From an uncultured Opitutia bacterium (lineage in GTDB: Bacteria; Verrucomicrobiota; Verrucomicrobiia; Opitutales; Puniceicoccaceae), in the NCBI GenBank assembly GCA_913056175.1, contig CAJXLM010000022.1, positions 1 through 40,086 of the forward strand: DNA of 40,086 bases, read 5' to 3'. This document shows positions 8,253 to 16,017 of this stretch, piece after piece. A model generated the notes under the pieces. The model made no database searches. It saw nothing but the letters and a program-made list of their open reading frames with translations, and was not told where the DNA came from. Position 1 is the first letter of the stretch. Each line of letters starts with the position of its first letter. A program made the translations under genes and the position numbers.

Positions 8253-9959
8253 TTACTGAGCCCGCGGCAGGCGCAGCTCAAAGCGGCTGCCCCCCGGCCC
8301 CGTGCGGGCGAGGGTGATCTCGCCGCGGTGGGCGGCGAGGATGCGCTTGACGATGGAGAGCCCGAGCCCCGACCCCTCCGACTCTCCGGAGAGGAAGGAG
8401 TCGAAGATCCGCCGCTCCAGCCCGGGGTCGATCCCCGTACCGGTATCCTCGATCGCCAGGCAGAGGATCTCCTCCCCCTCCCCTTCCGCGGCGAGCTCCA
8501 GCCCGATGCGGCCCCCGTCGGGCATCGCCTGGAGGGAGTTGATCAGCAAGTTGAGGATGGCCTGTTGGATCTGGCCCTTGTTCGCGTCGACCTCGGCCCC
8601 GCGGAGAGGATCCGGGCAGGCGAAGGACACCTCCACCCGCGCCTGCTGCAGCTTGATGCGCACCAGCTGCAGGCTTTCCTCGACGAGGGTGGCCAAGCGG
8701 TAGCGCGAGCGCAGGGCCGCCCCCGGCTTGCCGAAGTCGAGCACCCGCGAGACGATGCCCTCCAGCTCGGCGATCTTCTCGCGGATGATGCGGATGTCCT
8801 CGTACCGCTCGTCTCCCTGCGGCCACTCGAAGTCGATCGAGCTGAAGAGCAGTTCGATCACCGTGAGCGGGTTGCGAATCTCGTGGGCAATCTCCGCGGA
8901 GAGCAGGCCGAGAGTGGTGAGCTTGTCGTTGCGGTTCAGCTGCTCCTCGGACTCAAAGATCCGGCGGTAGAGCCGGGCGTTCTCGAGGGCGACCGCCCCG
9001 AGGCTGGCGAGGGCGGTCATCCGCTTTTTCTCGTCGTTGTTGAAGCGGTGGGCGTGGTCCAGGTAGACCGACAGCACGCCGAGCGGTTCCCCCTCGAAGA
9101 GGACCGGCGTGGCCAGCATGGAGACCAGGCCCTCTTCCTGGACCAGCCGGACGAAGTGGTGTTCCTCCGTGCGGGCGAGGTCGAGTACCTCTACCTGACG
9201 TTTCTGGCGGACCGCGGTGCCCAGCGAGCTTTCCTCCACCCCCAGTTCCTCCCCGTAGGCGCGGGGCCCAGCCTCTTCCCGGAGGGCCCGCAGCACCAGG
9301 CGGCCATCCCGGTCGCCCCGGAGGAAGACGGCGGCAAGGCGGGCCCCGAGCAGGAGCCGGGCCGCTTCGGCGACCGAGTCGAGGAGTTGGTCCGGGTCCC
9401 GCTTGGAGACGATCGACTGGCCCAGCTGGACGAGGACCTCCAACTGGGACGCCCGCGTGCGCAGTTGCTGGACCGTCCAGAGCTGGGAGACCGCCCGGGT
9501 GGCCTCGCGGGTGAGGAGGCGCAACAGCGGGAGATCGCCCGGTCCGAAGCGCTCCGGCTGGTCACTGTCCAGATTAACGACCCCGATGACCTGGCCGCGC
9601 TCCTCCATGGGCACGGCGATCTCCGAGCGCACACCCGGGCGGAGGGCCACGTAGCGCGGATCCCGTTCCGTATGCGGGAGGACCAGAGCTTCCCCGTGCA
9701 GGGCGACCCAGCCCGTCACCCCCACCCCAAGTTCCAGGGCGAAGTCCGCGGAGCCGGCCGGCAGGCCCGCGCTCGCCTCGATGCGCAGATCCCGCGTTTC
9801 CGGGTACAGCAGCGAGACGGAGGCACTGGCCGCGCCGAAGAAGGCGGCGATCTCGTCGAGGATCCTCTGGAGGGCTTCCCGCGGATCCTCCACCTCCCCG
9901 ACCAGACTGCTGATGCGGTAGAGAACCTCGAGAGCCTCGCCCTCGCGGTGCTCACCCAT
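8253..9959 (-). CDS. Soluble GAF-GAF sensor histidine kinase
   Basis: A 568-residue protein with no signal peptide and no membrane segment. Two GAF domains come first (about residues 8-165 and 190-330), followed by a HisKA dimerisation domain with the phospho-acceptor His359 in AEIAHEIRNPL. A HATPase_c domain follows, with the N box (ILNLLINSLQAMP), G1 (EDTGTGID) and G2 (GSGLGLSIVK). It should autophosphorylate in response to a cytoplasmic small-molecule or redox signal sensed by the GAF domains; the ligand cannot be told. No response regulator is adjacent, so it is an orphan kinase. Its ATG lies inside the end of the upstream gmhB-like gene (8-base overlap), placing it in the hldA-gmhB transcript. 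Nearness to pstS does not make it PhoR: it lacks membrane and PAS regions. Confidence 0.9.
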   Translation of the reverse strand: MGEHREGEALEVLYRISSLVGEVEDPREALQRILDEIAAFFGAASASVSLLYPETRDLRIEASAGLPAGSADFALELGVGVTGWVALHGEALVLPHTERDPRYVALRPGVRSEIAVPMEERGQVIGVVNLDSDQPERFGPGDLPLLRLLTREATRAVSQLWTVQQLRTRASQLEVLVQLGQSIVSKRDPDQLLDSVAEAARLLLGARLAAVFLRGDRDGRLVLRALREEAGPRAYGEELGVEESSLGTAVRQKRQVEVLDLARTEEHHFVRLVQEEGLVSMLATPVLFEGEPLGVLSVYLDHAHRFNNDEKKRMTALASLGAVALENARLYRRIFESEEQLNRNDKLTTLGLLSAEIAHEIRNPLTVIELLFSSIDFEWPQGDERYEDIRIIREKIAELEGIVSRVLDFGKPGAALRSRYRLATLVEESLQLVRIKLQQARVEVSFACPDPLRGAEVDANKGQIQQAILNLLINSLQAMPDGGRIGLELAAEGEGEEILCLAIEDTGTGIDPGLERRIFDSFLSGESEGSGLGLSIVKRILAAHRGEITLARTGPGGSRFELRLPRAQ

Positions 9960-10533
9960 GGTCCCCTCCGGTCCTCCCGGTCTCCTCCTCCGCCCGCCAG
10001 CGGGCGAAGGCCGCCAGGTCGGGGAAAGCCGGGGCGCCCGTCTCCGGGCAGCGGTCCCCCTCCGCGAGGATGCGGGCGACCCCCATCCCGGCCGCCCGGC
10101 CGGCCTCGACGTCGCGGGGCTGGTCGCCGACCATCCAACAGGCGGCCGGATCCAGGTGGAAACGGTCGACACATTCCCGCAGGTAGCGGGGCGAGGGCTT
10201 CCGGTAGACGGCGGGCTCGTCCGGCCGTTCCGGGGCTACCCCGATCCCGGCAAAGCCCTCCGCCAGCCCGAGCCGTTCCTCCGTCCGCCGGTTGCAGGCG
10301 TCGACCTGCTCGCGGGTGATCCAGCCCCGCCCGATCCCGCTCTGGTTGGTGAAGAGGAACAAGCGATAGCCCAGCTCGCGGAGGCGGTGGATTCCCTCAC
10401 GGGCGCCCGGGAGCAGCTCGACCCCTTCCGGGTCCCCGAGGTAGTGCCGGTCCACGATGAGGGTACCGTCGCGGTCGAGGAAGACGGCCCGCCCGCCCGG
10501 CCCCGGTTCTCCTGCCCGTGGTCGTGGCACCAT
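9952..10533 (-). CDS. gmhB: HAD-IIIA phosphatase, GmhB-like (D,D-heptose 1,7-bisphosphate phosphatase)
   Basis: A 193-residue HAD phosphatase of the GmhB/HisB-N group. The nucleophile and acid/base are D20 and D22 in FLDRDGTL. FTNQSGIGRG is motif II, RKPSP (from R111) is motif III and MVGDQPRDVEAG is motif IV. In heptose biosynthesis GmhB removes the 7-phosphate of D-glycero-D-manno-heptose 1,7-bisphosphate. Its start directly abuts the stop of the heptose kinase gene, which supports that role. The oddity is that the Cys/His cluster which binds structural zinc in classical GmhB, just before RKP, is replaced by ERPDEPAVY with no Cys or His. A histidinol-phosphatase-like or other sugar-phosphatase activity remains possible. 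Confidence 0.8.
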   Translation of the reverse strand: MVPRPRAGEPGPGGRAVFLDRDGTLIVDRHYLGDPEGVELLPGAREGIHRLRELGYRLFLFTNQSGIGRGWITREQVDACNRRTEERLGLAEGFAGIGVAPERPDEPAVYRKPSPRYLRECVDRFHLDPAACWMVGDQPRDVEAGRAAGMGVARILAEGDRCPETGAPAFPDLAAFARWRAEEETGRTGGDHG

Positions 10534-11547
10534 TCAGGGGGCGGGATGGCGCTCGCGGTGGGCGAGAATTTCCCCGGGCGTGGCCGTGGCCGTGCCCACC
10601 TTCCCCACGACCACCCCAGCGGCGCGGTTGGCGAGGCAGGCGGCCGTGCGCAAGTCGGTACCCGCGGCGAGGGCGGCGGTGAGGGCGGCCACCACGGTAT
10701 CGCCCGCCCCGGAAACATCGAAGACACTGCGGGCGTAGGTGGGGATCACTTCCTCTTCGCCCGGCCCCACGCTCACCACCATGCCCTCCGGCCCGAGCGT
10801 GACCACGAGGAAACGCGGCTGCCAGCGCTGGCGGATCCGGCGGCAGACCTCCGCCACCGGGAAGGCCCCCCTTTCCGGCCGTTCCGGCAGCCCGGCCAGG
10901 CGAAGAGCCTCCGTCCGGTTCGGGGTGAGCAAGTCGAGCCCCGGGACCGGATCGGAGAGAGCCGGCTTCGGATCGAGGGCGAGAGGGATCCCGCGGCGGC
11001 CCACCTCCCCGCGCGCCCATTCCAGCCAGGCCGGCGCGATCGCCCCTTTTCCGTAATCCGAGGCAATCACCGCTTGGCAGTCCTCCATGGCGGTGGCGAG
11101 ATCGTCCTCCAGGCCAACCCCCCCGAGCGCGTACCCCTCCCGCGGGGCTTCCCGGTCGATCCGGCAGAGCTGTTGGTTCCGGGCCATCACCCGGGTCTTC
11201 TCGAGGGTTTGCGGTGCCGCCGGCCCGGGAACCCGCCCGACCCCCTCGGCCCGGAGGATCTCCCCCAGCCTTTCCCCCGCCTCGTCGGCACCCGTGCGCC
11301 CGCAGAGGAGGGTGCCGACCCCGAGGGCCGCGAGGTTGAGGGACACATTGGCCGCGCCGCCCCCCGCGAAGGTATCCCGCTCCACCTCGACGACCGGGAC
11401 CGGGGCCTCCGGCGAGATGCGCAGGCTGTCCCCCCAGATGTAGTGGTCCAGCATGACATCGCCGGCTACCAGCACCCGCGTACCCGCGATGGCGGCGAGA
11501 AGTTCCCCGTAGGCCCGGAGATCCGGCTCCAGCCCGGAGCCCGTCAT
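10534..11547 (-). CDS. hldA: D-glycero-beta-D-manno-heptose-7-phosphate kinase (HldE N-domain type)
   Basis: A 337-residue PfkB-family sugar kinase. VLVAGDVMLDHYIWGD near the start is the RfaE/HldE kinase hallmark, FAGGGAANVSLNLAALG is the substrate-side glycine motif, and DVSGAGDTVVAAL carries the catalytic Asp and anion hole. It phosphorylates heptose 7-phosphate at C1 for LPS inner-core ADP-heptose. The nucleotidyltransferase domain fused in enterobacterial HldE is absent, so this is the stand-alone kinase. The start is set at ATG 11547, which overlaps the pepP stop as ATGA; an in-frame GTG at 11559 is the alternative. The next gene is the matching phosphatase. Confidence 0.92.
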   Translation of the reverse strand: MTGSGLEPDLRAYGELLAAIAGTRVLVAGDVMLDHYIWGDSLRISPEAPVPVVEVERDTFAGGGAANVSLNLAALGVGTLLCGRTGADEAGERLGEILRAEGVGRVPGPAAPQTLEKTRVMARNQQLCRIDREAPREGYALGGVGLEDDLATAMEDCQAVIASDYGKGAIAPAWLEWARGEVGRRGIPLALDPKPALSDPVPGLDLLTPNRTEALRLAGLPERPERGAFPVAEVCRRIRQRWQPRFLVVTLGPEGMVVSVGPGEEEVIPTYARSVFDVSGAGDTVVAALTAALAAGTDLRTAACLANRAAGVVVGKVGTATATPGEILAHRERHPAP

Positions 11548-12659
11548 GGGATTTCCCACTCCCGGCTGACCTCGGAGAGCTTCTTCACGCCCTCCGCCCG
11601 CACCGAGACCACATCCTCAATCCGGCAGCCCCCGATCCCGCGCACATAGAGGCCCGGCTCGAGGGTCACCACCATGCCCTCGCCCAGCTCTCCCCCGCGC
11701 GGGGAGACGCGCGGCTCCTCGTGCAACTCCAGCCCCAGGCCGTGGCCGGTCCCGTGGAGGAAGCCGTAGGAGCCCTGCGGCGAGGTGCCCGTCTCCCAGC
11801 CGTCCCGCTCGAACGAACGCACCACCGCGCCATGGACCGCCTCCCCCGTGATCCCCGCCCGGGTCTCGGCGAGGGCGATCTCCTGGGCCCGCCGGACCGC
11901 CTCGACCATGCGCCGCTGTTCCGGGCGGGCCCGGCCCTTGAGGAAGGTGCGGGTGAGGTCGCCGTAGTAGGCCGTGGAATCGCTGCGGGGAAAGATGTCG
12001 ATGATGATCAGCTCGTGGGCGGGGAGCGGACCGTGGCCCCGCTCGTGCGGGTCACAGGCCTGGTCGCCCGCGGCCACGATGGTGCCCTCGGCGGTGCAGC
12101 CCTGATCGAGGCAATGCCTCCCGATGGTGCGACGAAGCTCCTCCGAGGTGAGGATCTCCCCCTCCTCGTCGCGGATCCAGTCCCCGTCGACCCGGGCGGC
12201 CTCCAGGCGCGCGCGCACCCGGGCGAAGGCGCCGGCGATGACCGCGTTGACCTCGGCGATCGCCTTTTCCTCGGAAGCGGTCTTGCGCAGACGTCCGCTG
12301 CAGACCGGACGGTCCAGCCACTCGATGGGGAGGTCCCCCTCCTCGCGCAGGCGAAAGGCCATCCGGCCCGGGAAGTCCTCGGGCAAGCCCAGGGTGGTGG
12401 CGCCTGCCTGCCGGGCCAACCAAAGGACCTGGCCGACCGGGTCGCGGCCCGCGCCCGATTCCTCCCCCAGCGACTGGAGGGAGAGCACTTCCGCAAACCG
12501 GCTCGTCCGGCGGGCGCGGTCAATCTCCAGCGGGGAGAGGGCCGCACGGAAGGAGCCCTCGATTTCCCAGGCGAGAAAGGGGTCCGGCGCGCGGAACCCG
12601 CCCCCGTAGAGGAGATCCGCGTCTTGCTCCGGGGAGGCGTAGAAGACCGTCATCCGCAT
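11544..12659 (-). CDS. M24 family metallopeptidase (Xaa-Pro aminopeptidase-like)
   Basis: A 371-residue protein with a short N-terminal creatinase-like lobe (about 1-150) and a pita-bread M24 catalytic domain. The five metal ligands are recognisable: Asp in IIIDIFPR, Asp in YYGDLTRTF, His in LHGTGHGLG, Glu in VTLEPGLY and Glu in CRIEDVV. The family removes N-terminal residues preceding proline in the cytoplasm using two Mn or Co ions. The start is placed at the ATG encoding MRMTVFYAS; a second ATG two codons on is equally possible. No strong ribosome site is visible. It is the first gene of the hldA-gmhB-kinase transcript and is divergent from the DUF192 gene. Confidence 0.88.
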   Translation of the reverse strand: MRMTVFYASPEQDADLLYGGGFRAPDPFLAWEIEGSFRAALSPLEIDRARRTSRFAEVLSLQSLGEESGAGRDPVGQVLWLARQAGATTLGLPEDFPGRMAFRLREEGDLPIEWLDRPVCSGRLRKTASEEKAIAEVNAVIAGAFARVRARLEAARVDGDWIRDEEGEILTSEELRRTIGRHCLDQGCTAEGTIVAAGDQACDPHERGHGPLPAHELIIIDIFPRSDSTAYYGDLTRTFLKGRARPEQRRMVEAVRRAQEIALAETRAGITGEAVHGAVVRSFERDGWETGTSPQGSYGFLHGTGHGLGLELHEEPRVSPRGGELGEGMVVTLEPGLYVRGIGGCRIEDVVSVRAEGVKKLSEVSREWEIP

Positions 12660-12770
12660 GGCCCGTCTTCTAGCGGAGGCTTCCCCCAAGGGACGAGGCG
12701 AAAACCCGGGTGCCGCCGGGGCGCCTCCCACTTCCCCGGTGCCCCCGCCCCGCCCCGTCCCGATTCCGCC

Positions 12771-13331
12771 TTGCCGGGGAGCGGTACCCCGGCCCACCGT
12801 GCAATCATTCGCACCCTTCGCCACAGCCTCGCCCTCGGTGTCGCCCTCCTCCTGTTGGCCGCGTGTGGTTCCGGACCCGCCGGGACCACGGCCGGGGCCG
12901 GTCCCCACCCCGTCCGGCTCGGTGACGCCGACCTGCAACTCGAGCTGGCCGTCACCTCCGGGGAGAGGAGCCGCGGATTGCAGGAGCGGGAGTTCCTGCC
13001 GGCGGACCGCGGCATGGCCTTCTTTTTTGGCCGGCCGCAGCGGGCGCGTTTCTGGATGCGGAACACGCCCCTGCCCCTCGACATCGGCTTCTTCACCGCG
13101 GACGGCGTCCTCCGGGAGGTCTATCCCCTCCACCCGCACGTGGAGGTGCACGTGCGCTCAGCCCGGCGGGACATCGCCCTGGCCGTCGAGGTAAACCGGG
13201 GCTGGTTCGCCGAGAACGGGATTGCCCCGGGGGCGCGGATCGACCGGGAGGCGCTCCGCCGGGCCCTGCGAGCCGAGGGGCACAACCCGTCGCGATTCCC
13301 CCTGTTGACCGAGAGCGGGGAAGGTTCCTGA
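12771..13331 (+). CDS. DUF192 lipoprotein (start uncertain)
   Basis: The protein carries a lipoprotein signal (RTLRHSLALGVALLLLAAC) with an LAAC lipobox, then a DUF192 domain with the usual GLQEREFLP, GMAFFF, FWMRNTPLPLDIGFF and VNRGWF features. DUF192 proteins are small beta-barrel proteins of uncertain role, often periplasmic. The start is a problem: no in-frame ATG or GTG precedes the signal sequence closely. The coordinates given use TTG 12771, which puts Cys at residue 32. A non-standard ATT at 12807 would give a textbook 20-residue signal peptide. The gene lies 9 bases before the NusG-like gene and is divergent from the peptidase gene. Confidence 0.8.
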   Translation: MPGSGTPAHRAIIRTLRHSLALGVALLLLAACGSGPAGTTAGAGPHPVRLGDADLQLELAVTSGERSRGLQEREFLPADRGMAFFFGRPQRARFWMRNTPLPLDIGFFTADGVLREVYPLHPHVEVHVRSARRDIALAVEVNRGWFAENGIAPGARIDREALRRALRAEGHNPSRFPLLTESGEGS

Positions 13332-13340
13332 ATCGCCCGG

Positions 13341-13964
13341 ATGGGAGATGAGGAAACGGAAGCAGCCCGTTGGTTCTGCCTGCGAAGCACCGTCAAGAAG
13401 GAGCACCAGGCCGCCGGCCAGATCCGCGCGCGGGTCGGGGCCGAGGTCTTCGCCCCGCGCATCCGGTACACCAAGACCACCCGCCGGGGGAAGGTCCGCT
13501 TCACCGAGGCCCTCTTTCCCGGCTACCTCTTCTGCTGTTGCCCGCTTTCGGAGAACCTCCGCCACTTGCTGTCCCTCCCCGGGGTGACCGGGGTGGTCCG
13601 CTACGGCAGTGACATTCCCTCCGTCCCCGCGGGATTGATCGCCAACCTGCGGTCCCGGCTGCCCGAGGAACTCTACGACCACCCCGATCCCGTCATTGAG
13701 GTCGGTTCGGAGGTGCGCATCACCGAGGGCCCCTTCCGCAACGTCGATGCCATCGTCACGCAGGTAGTCAGCTCACGCCAACGGATCCGGGTACTCCTCG
13801 AATTCCTCGGCCGGACGACAGAGGTGGAGGTGCCGCTCGCCTCCGTGCACCGGGAGGAGGACCCCTCCGCGAAATTCCTCGGGGTGGAGCCCGGTGAGCC
13901 CGTCGAGCCCGCGGTCAGCGAGGAGGACGCCCGATCGATGCGAAATCGATCCGGGAGTGGCTGA
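13341..13964 (+). CDS. NusG paralogue (RfaH/LoaP-type transcription elongation factor)
   Basis: A 207-residue protein with an N-terminal NGN domain (about residues 8-110; WFCLRSTVKKEHQAAG, EALFPGYLFCC, LPGVTGVVRYG) and a C-terminal KOW domain (about 120-175; GSEVRITEGPFRNVDAIV). NusG-family proteins bind RNA polymerase and change pausing and termination. This copy is not beside rplK/secE, where housekeeping nusG normally lies, so it is more likely a specialised antiterminator of the RfaH, LoaP or UpxY kind. These often serve long envelope-polysaccharide operons. It probably shares a transcript with the DUF192 gene. Its last 50 bases overlap the 3' end of surE on the other strand. Confidence 0.85.
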   Translation: MGDEETEAARWFCLRSTVKKEHQAAGQIRARVGAEVFAPRIRYTKTTRRGKVRFTEALFPGYLFCCCPLSENLRHLLSLPGVTGVVRYGSDIPSVPAGLIANLRSRLPEELYDHPDPVIEVGSEVRITEGPFRNVDAIVTQVVSSRQRIRVLLEFLGRTTEVEVPLASVHREEDPSAKFLGVEPGEPVEPAVSEEDARSMRNRSGSG

Positions 13965-14694
13965 TCGCCCCCTCCTCGAGGGCCCGCACGTCGGAACCCT
14001 CCAGGTCAACGGGCATTCGTCCCGGGGCCAGCCGGAAGGCGAAGCGCCCCTCCCCGTCGGGCGAGAAGAGCGGGCCCATTTCCATGGGGGCCGGATAGGT
14101 GGCGCGGATCTCGGTCTCCGCGGTGATCCCGTAGGGGAAGTTGATGTTGTGGACAAGCCCGGGACGACTCTCCCACTCCCCCACGGCGAGGGCGTCCGCG
14201 AAGGTGAGGGCCCGGGCCGCCGCCTGCTCCAGGGAGAGGAAGAAATCCCCCTCCACGAACCCGTTGCGCGAGCGCACCTCCTCGAACTGGTTCCGCGGTA
14301 CTACCTTGCTGAGGGCAAGGGCCGGCACCTTGCGGAAGGATCCCTCGAGGGCGGCGGCGACCGTGCCCGAGCTGAGGACCAGCGGGAGGGTGGTGTTGAA
14401 CCCGATGTTGATCCCGGCGACCACCGCATCGGGAGGATCCGCCAGCAGGTGGTCGAGGGCGATGTTGACCGTGTCCGTGGGCGTGCCGGAGACCCGCCAC
14501 CCCGGGCAGCCGAGGGAATCGTCCGCCACTGCCTCCACCGGTTGGGCCCGGGTCACCCGGCGGCCCACCCAGCTCTGCTCGTCGGCCGGGGCCGCCACCG
14601 TCACCCGGAACCGCTCGAGCAGCCGGTCGACGAGGATCCGGAGGAAGAACGAGTCAAAGCCGTCGTCGTTGGTGACCAGCAGGTGCGGCTTCAT
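13915..14694 (-). CDS. surE: 5'/3'-nucleotidase SurE
   Basis: A 259-residue protein with the SurE signature from the first residues: LLVTNDDGFDS holds the paired metal-binding aspartates, VAAPADEQSWVG follows, and GTPTDTVNIAL and AGINIGFNTT complete the active site, with SSGTVAAALEG after it. SurE is a metal-dependent phosphatase that acts on nucleoside monophosphates and is linked to stationary-phase survival. The ATG giving MKPHLLVTNDDG is chosen because the family begins right at this strand; the longer frame adds 16 unrelated residues. It lies 105 bases downstream of the ftsZ-like gene and may be read through from the dcw cluster. Confidence 0.94.
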   Translation of the reverse strand: MKPHLLVTNDDGFDSFFLRILVDRLLERFRVTVAAPADEQSWVGRRVTRAQPVEAVADDSLGCPGWRVSGTPTDTVNIALDHLLADPPDAVVAGINIGFNTTLPLVLSSGTVAAALEGSFRKVPALALSKVVPRNQFEEVRSRNGFVEGDFFLSLEQAAARALTFADALAVGEWESRPGLVHNINFPYGITAETEIRATYPAPMEMGPLFSPDGEGRFAFRLAPGRMPVDLEGSDVRALEEGAISHSRIDFASIGRPPR

Positions 14695-14799
14695 GCGAGG
14701 TGGCGCGCGGGAGAGTCGAAGGTGGACATGCCCCCACTCCAATCCACGAGCCGTCCCCCTGCAACGGTCTTCCCTCCGGTTGCGCCCCCCGGTCTCGAC

Positions 14800-16017
14800 T
14801 CAGGGATGGCGGATCCGGATGCCCCGCCGGAGATAGGTCGGCTTATCGAGATCGATGCCCGCGTAGGGCTCGCTCGCCCCGTCGCGGAAGAACCCCCTCT
14901 CCTGCCCGGCGAGCAAATCGTCAAATTCCTCCTGGCGGGCCCCCGGGCGGGCCGCGGCCTGCCGCCGCTTGGAGGCGAGTTTCGATTGGTGCACCGGGTG
15001 GTCCGGCGACCGGGTTCGCTCCTCCGGCCCCTCCCGGCCGCCCCTTCCGATCTCGGTGCGCGCGATCAGGGTGACCTCGACCTCCCCCCCGAGAGAGGGA
15101 TCGTTCCACAGGCTGACGGTGGCACTCTCCCGCGCGCGGAAGAATGCGGTGAGTCCCGTGGACCACTCCGAGAACGTGCTCATCGGCAGCGGTTCCCGCG
15201 AGCCCACGCTGACCAGGAGGCGATCCGGGCGGGCGCGCTCCCAGCCGGCTCCCGCCAACGGGGAGGCCACCAGCTCCCGCTGGACCGCGGCAAGGTCGGT
15301 GCCAACCGGGACCCGGCAGGTGGAAAAAAGGACCCGGCTCTCCCCGCCCTTCAGGGTGGCCCGGTAGGTCCCCGGATCCACCGTCATCCGCCCCGGGCGC
15401 AGCAGCGGACCGGCCACCCCGGAGATCGCCCGCTGGATCCAGAGGTCGGCCCTCTCGAAGAGACGATCCGCCCGGTCGGACCCATCGACCGTCTGGAGCA
15501 GCAAATCGTTCGGCAGCGGGATCAGGCAATCCGCCACCCTCCGGGCACCCGCGAGGCTTTCCTCGGCCCGGCGGCGGGGCTGTTCCCCCTCGAAGGAGAA
15601 GGGGGTGGCAGCGAGGACCACGCAGGGCGCCCCGCTCTCCGCGGCGAGTGCGGCCACTTCCGGGAGGGCCCCCGTGGCGAAACCCTTGCCCAGGCAACCC
15701 ACCAGGAAGAGCAGGTCCGGCGAACCGAGGGCGGCTACGATCTCCTCACGGCCGTCCACCGCCGCTTGCCGGCCCGCCTCCGGCTCTCCCCCGCAGCCCA
15801 GCCCCCGCAGCGATTCCCGCCCAAGGCGCAGTCCCGGCAGGTCCCGGTCCGCCTCGAGGTCCCGGGCATCCGTGTCGAGCCCGAGCAACCCGACTTCCGC
15901 CCAGCCCTCCCGGCGGTAGCGCTGCAGGGCGCGGAGCGCGCCCCCTCCCAGCCCGACCACCGTGATGCGGGGCCTCCCCCCGGCCCCCGGGCCTCCCCTC
16001 TCGTCCGCAGGATTCAT
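14800..16017 (-). CDS. ftsZ: Divergent FtsZ homologue with degraded GTPase motifs
   Basis: A 405-residue FtsZ-family protein. Recognisable parts are a T1-like loop GLGGGALRAL (22-31; the usual Asn is missing), LDTDARDL (47-54, normally NTDAQAL), SLRGLGCGGEPEAGR (69-83, normally TRGLGAGANPEVGR), ATPFSFEG (137-144) and LPNDLLL (168-174). The tubulin signature GGGTGTG is GKGFATG (110-116). The T7 loop, normally NLDFADV, reads TVDPGTY (212-218), keeping one aspartate and losing the second. A linker rich in charged residues leads to DLDKPTYLRRG (389-399), a good match to the FtsZ C-terminal peptide that binds FtsA. The ATG overlaps the ftsA stop as ATGA. FtsZ forms the cytokinetic ring; here GTP hydrolysis is predicted to be weak or absent. 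Whether a second, canonical ftsZ exists elsewhere cannot be seen. Confidence 0.85.
   Translation of the reverse strand: MNPADERGGPGAGGRPRITVVGLGGGALRALQRYRREGWAEVGLLGLDTDARDLEADRDLPGLRLGRESLRGLGCGGEPEAGRQAAVDGREEIVAALGSPDLLFLVGCLGKGFATGALPEVAALAAESGAPCVVLAATPFSFEGEQPRRRAEESLAGARRVADCLIPLPNDLLLQTVDGSDRADRLFERADLWIQRAISGVAGPLLRPGRMTVDPGTYRATLKGGESRVLFSTCRVPVGTDLAAVQRELVASPLAGAGWERARPDRLLVSVGSREPLPMSTFSEWSTGLTAFFRARESATVSLWNDPSLGGEVEVTLIARTEIGRGGREGPEERTRSPDHPVHQSKLASKRRQAAARPGARQEEFDDLLAGQERGFFRDGASEPYAGIDLDKPTYLRRGIRIRHP

Noticed and set aside
8253-9959. PhoR assignment for the histidine kinase because it is next to pstS
   Set aside because: It lacks membrane segments and a PAS domain, has two GAF domains, has no phoB neighbour and belongs to the heptose transcript.
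8328-10319. Long plus-strand open frame (663 codons) opposite the histidine kinase
   Set aside because: It is antisense to well-supported genes with clear motifs; its composition is the mirror image typical of high-GC third-position bias and it has no domain signal.
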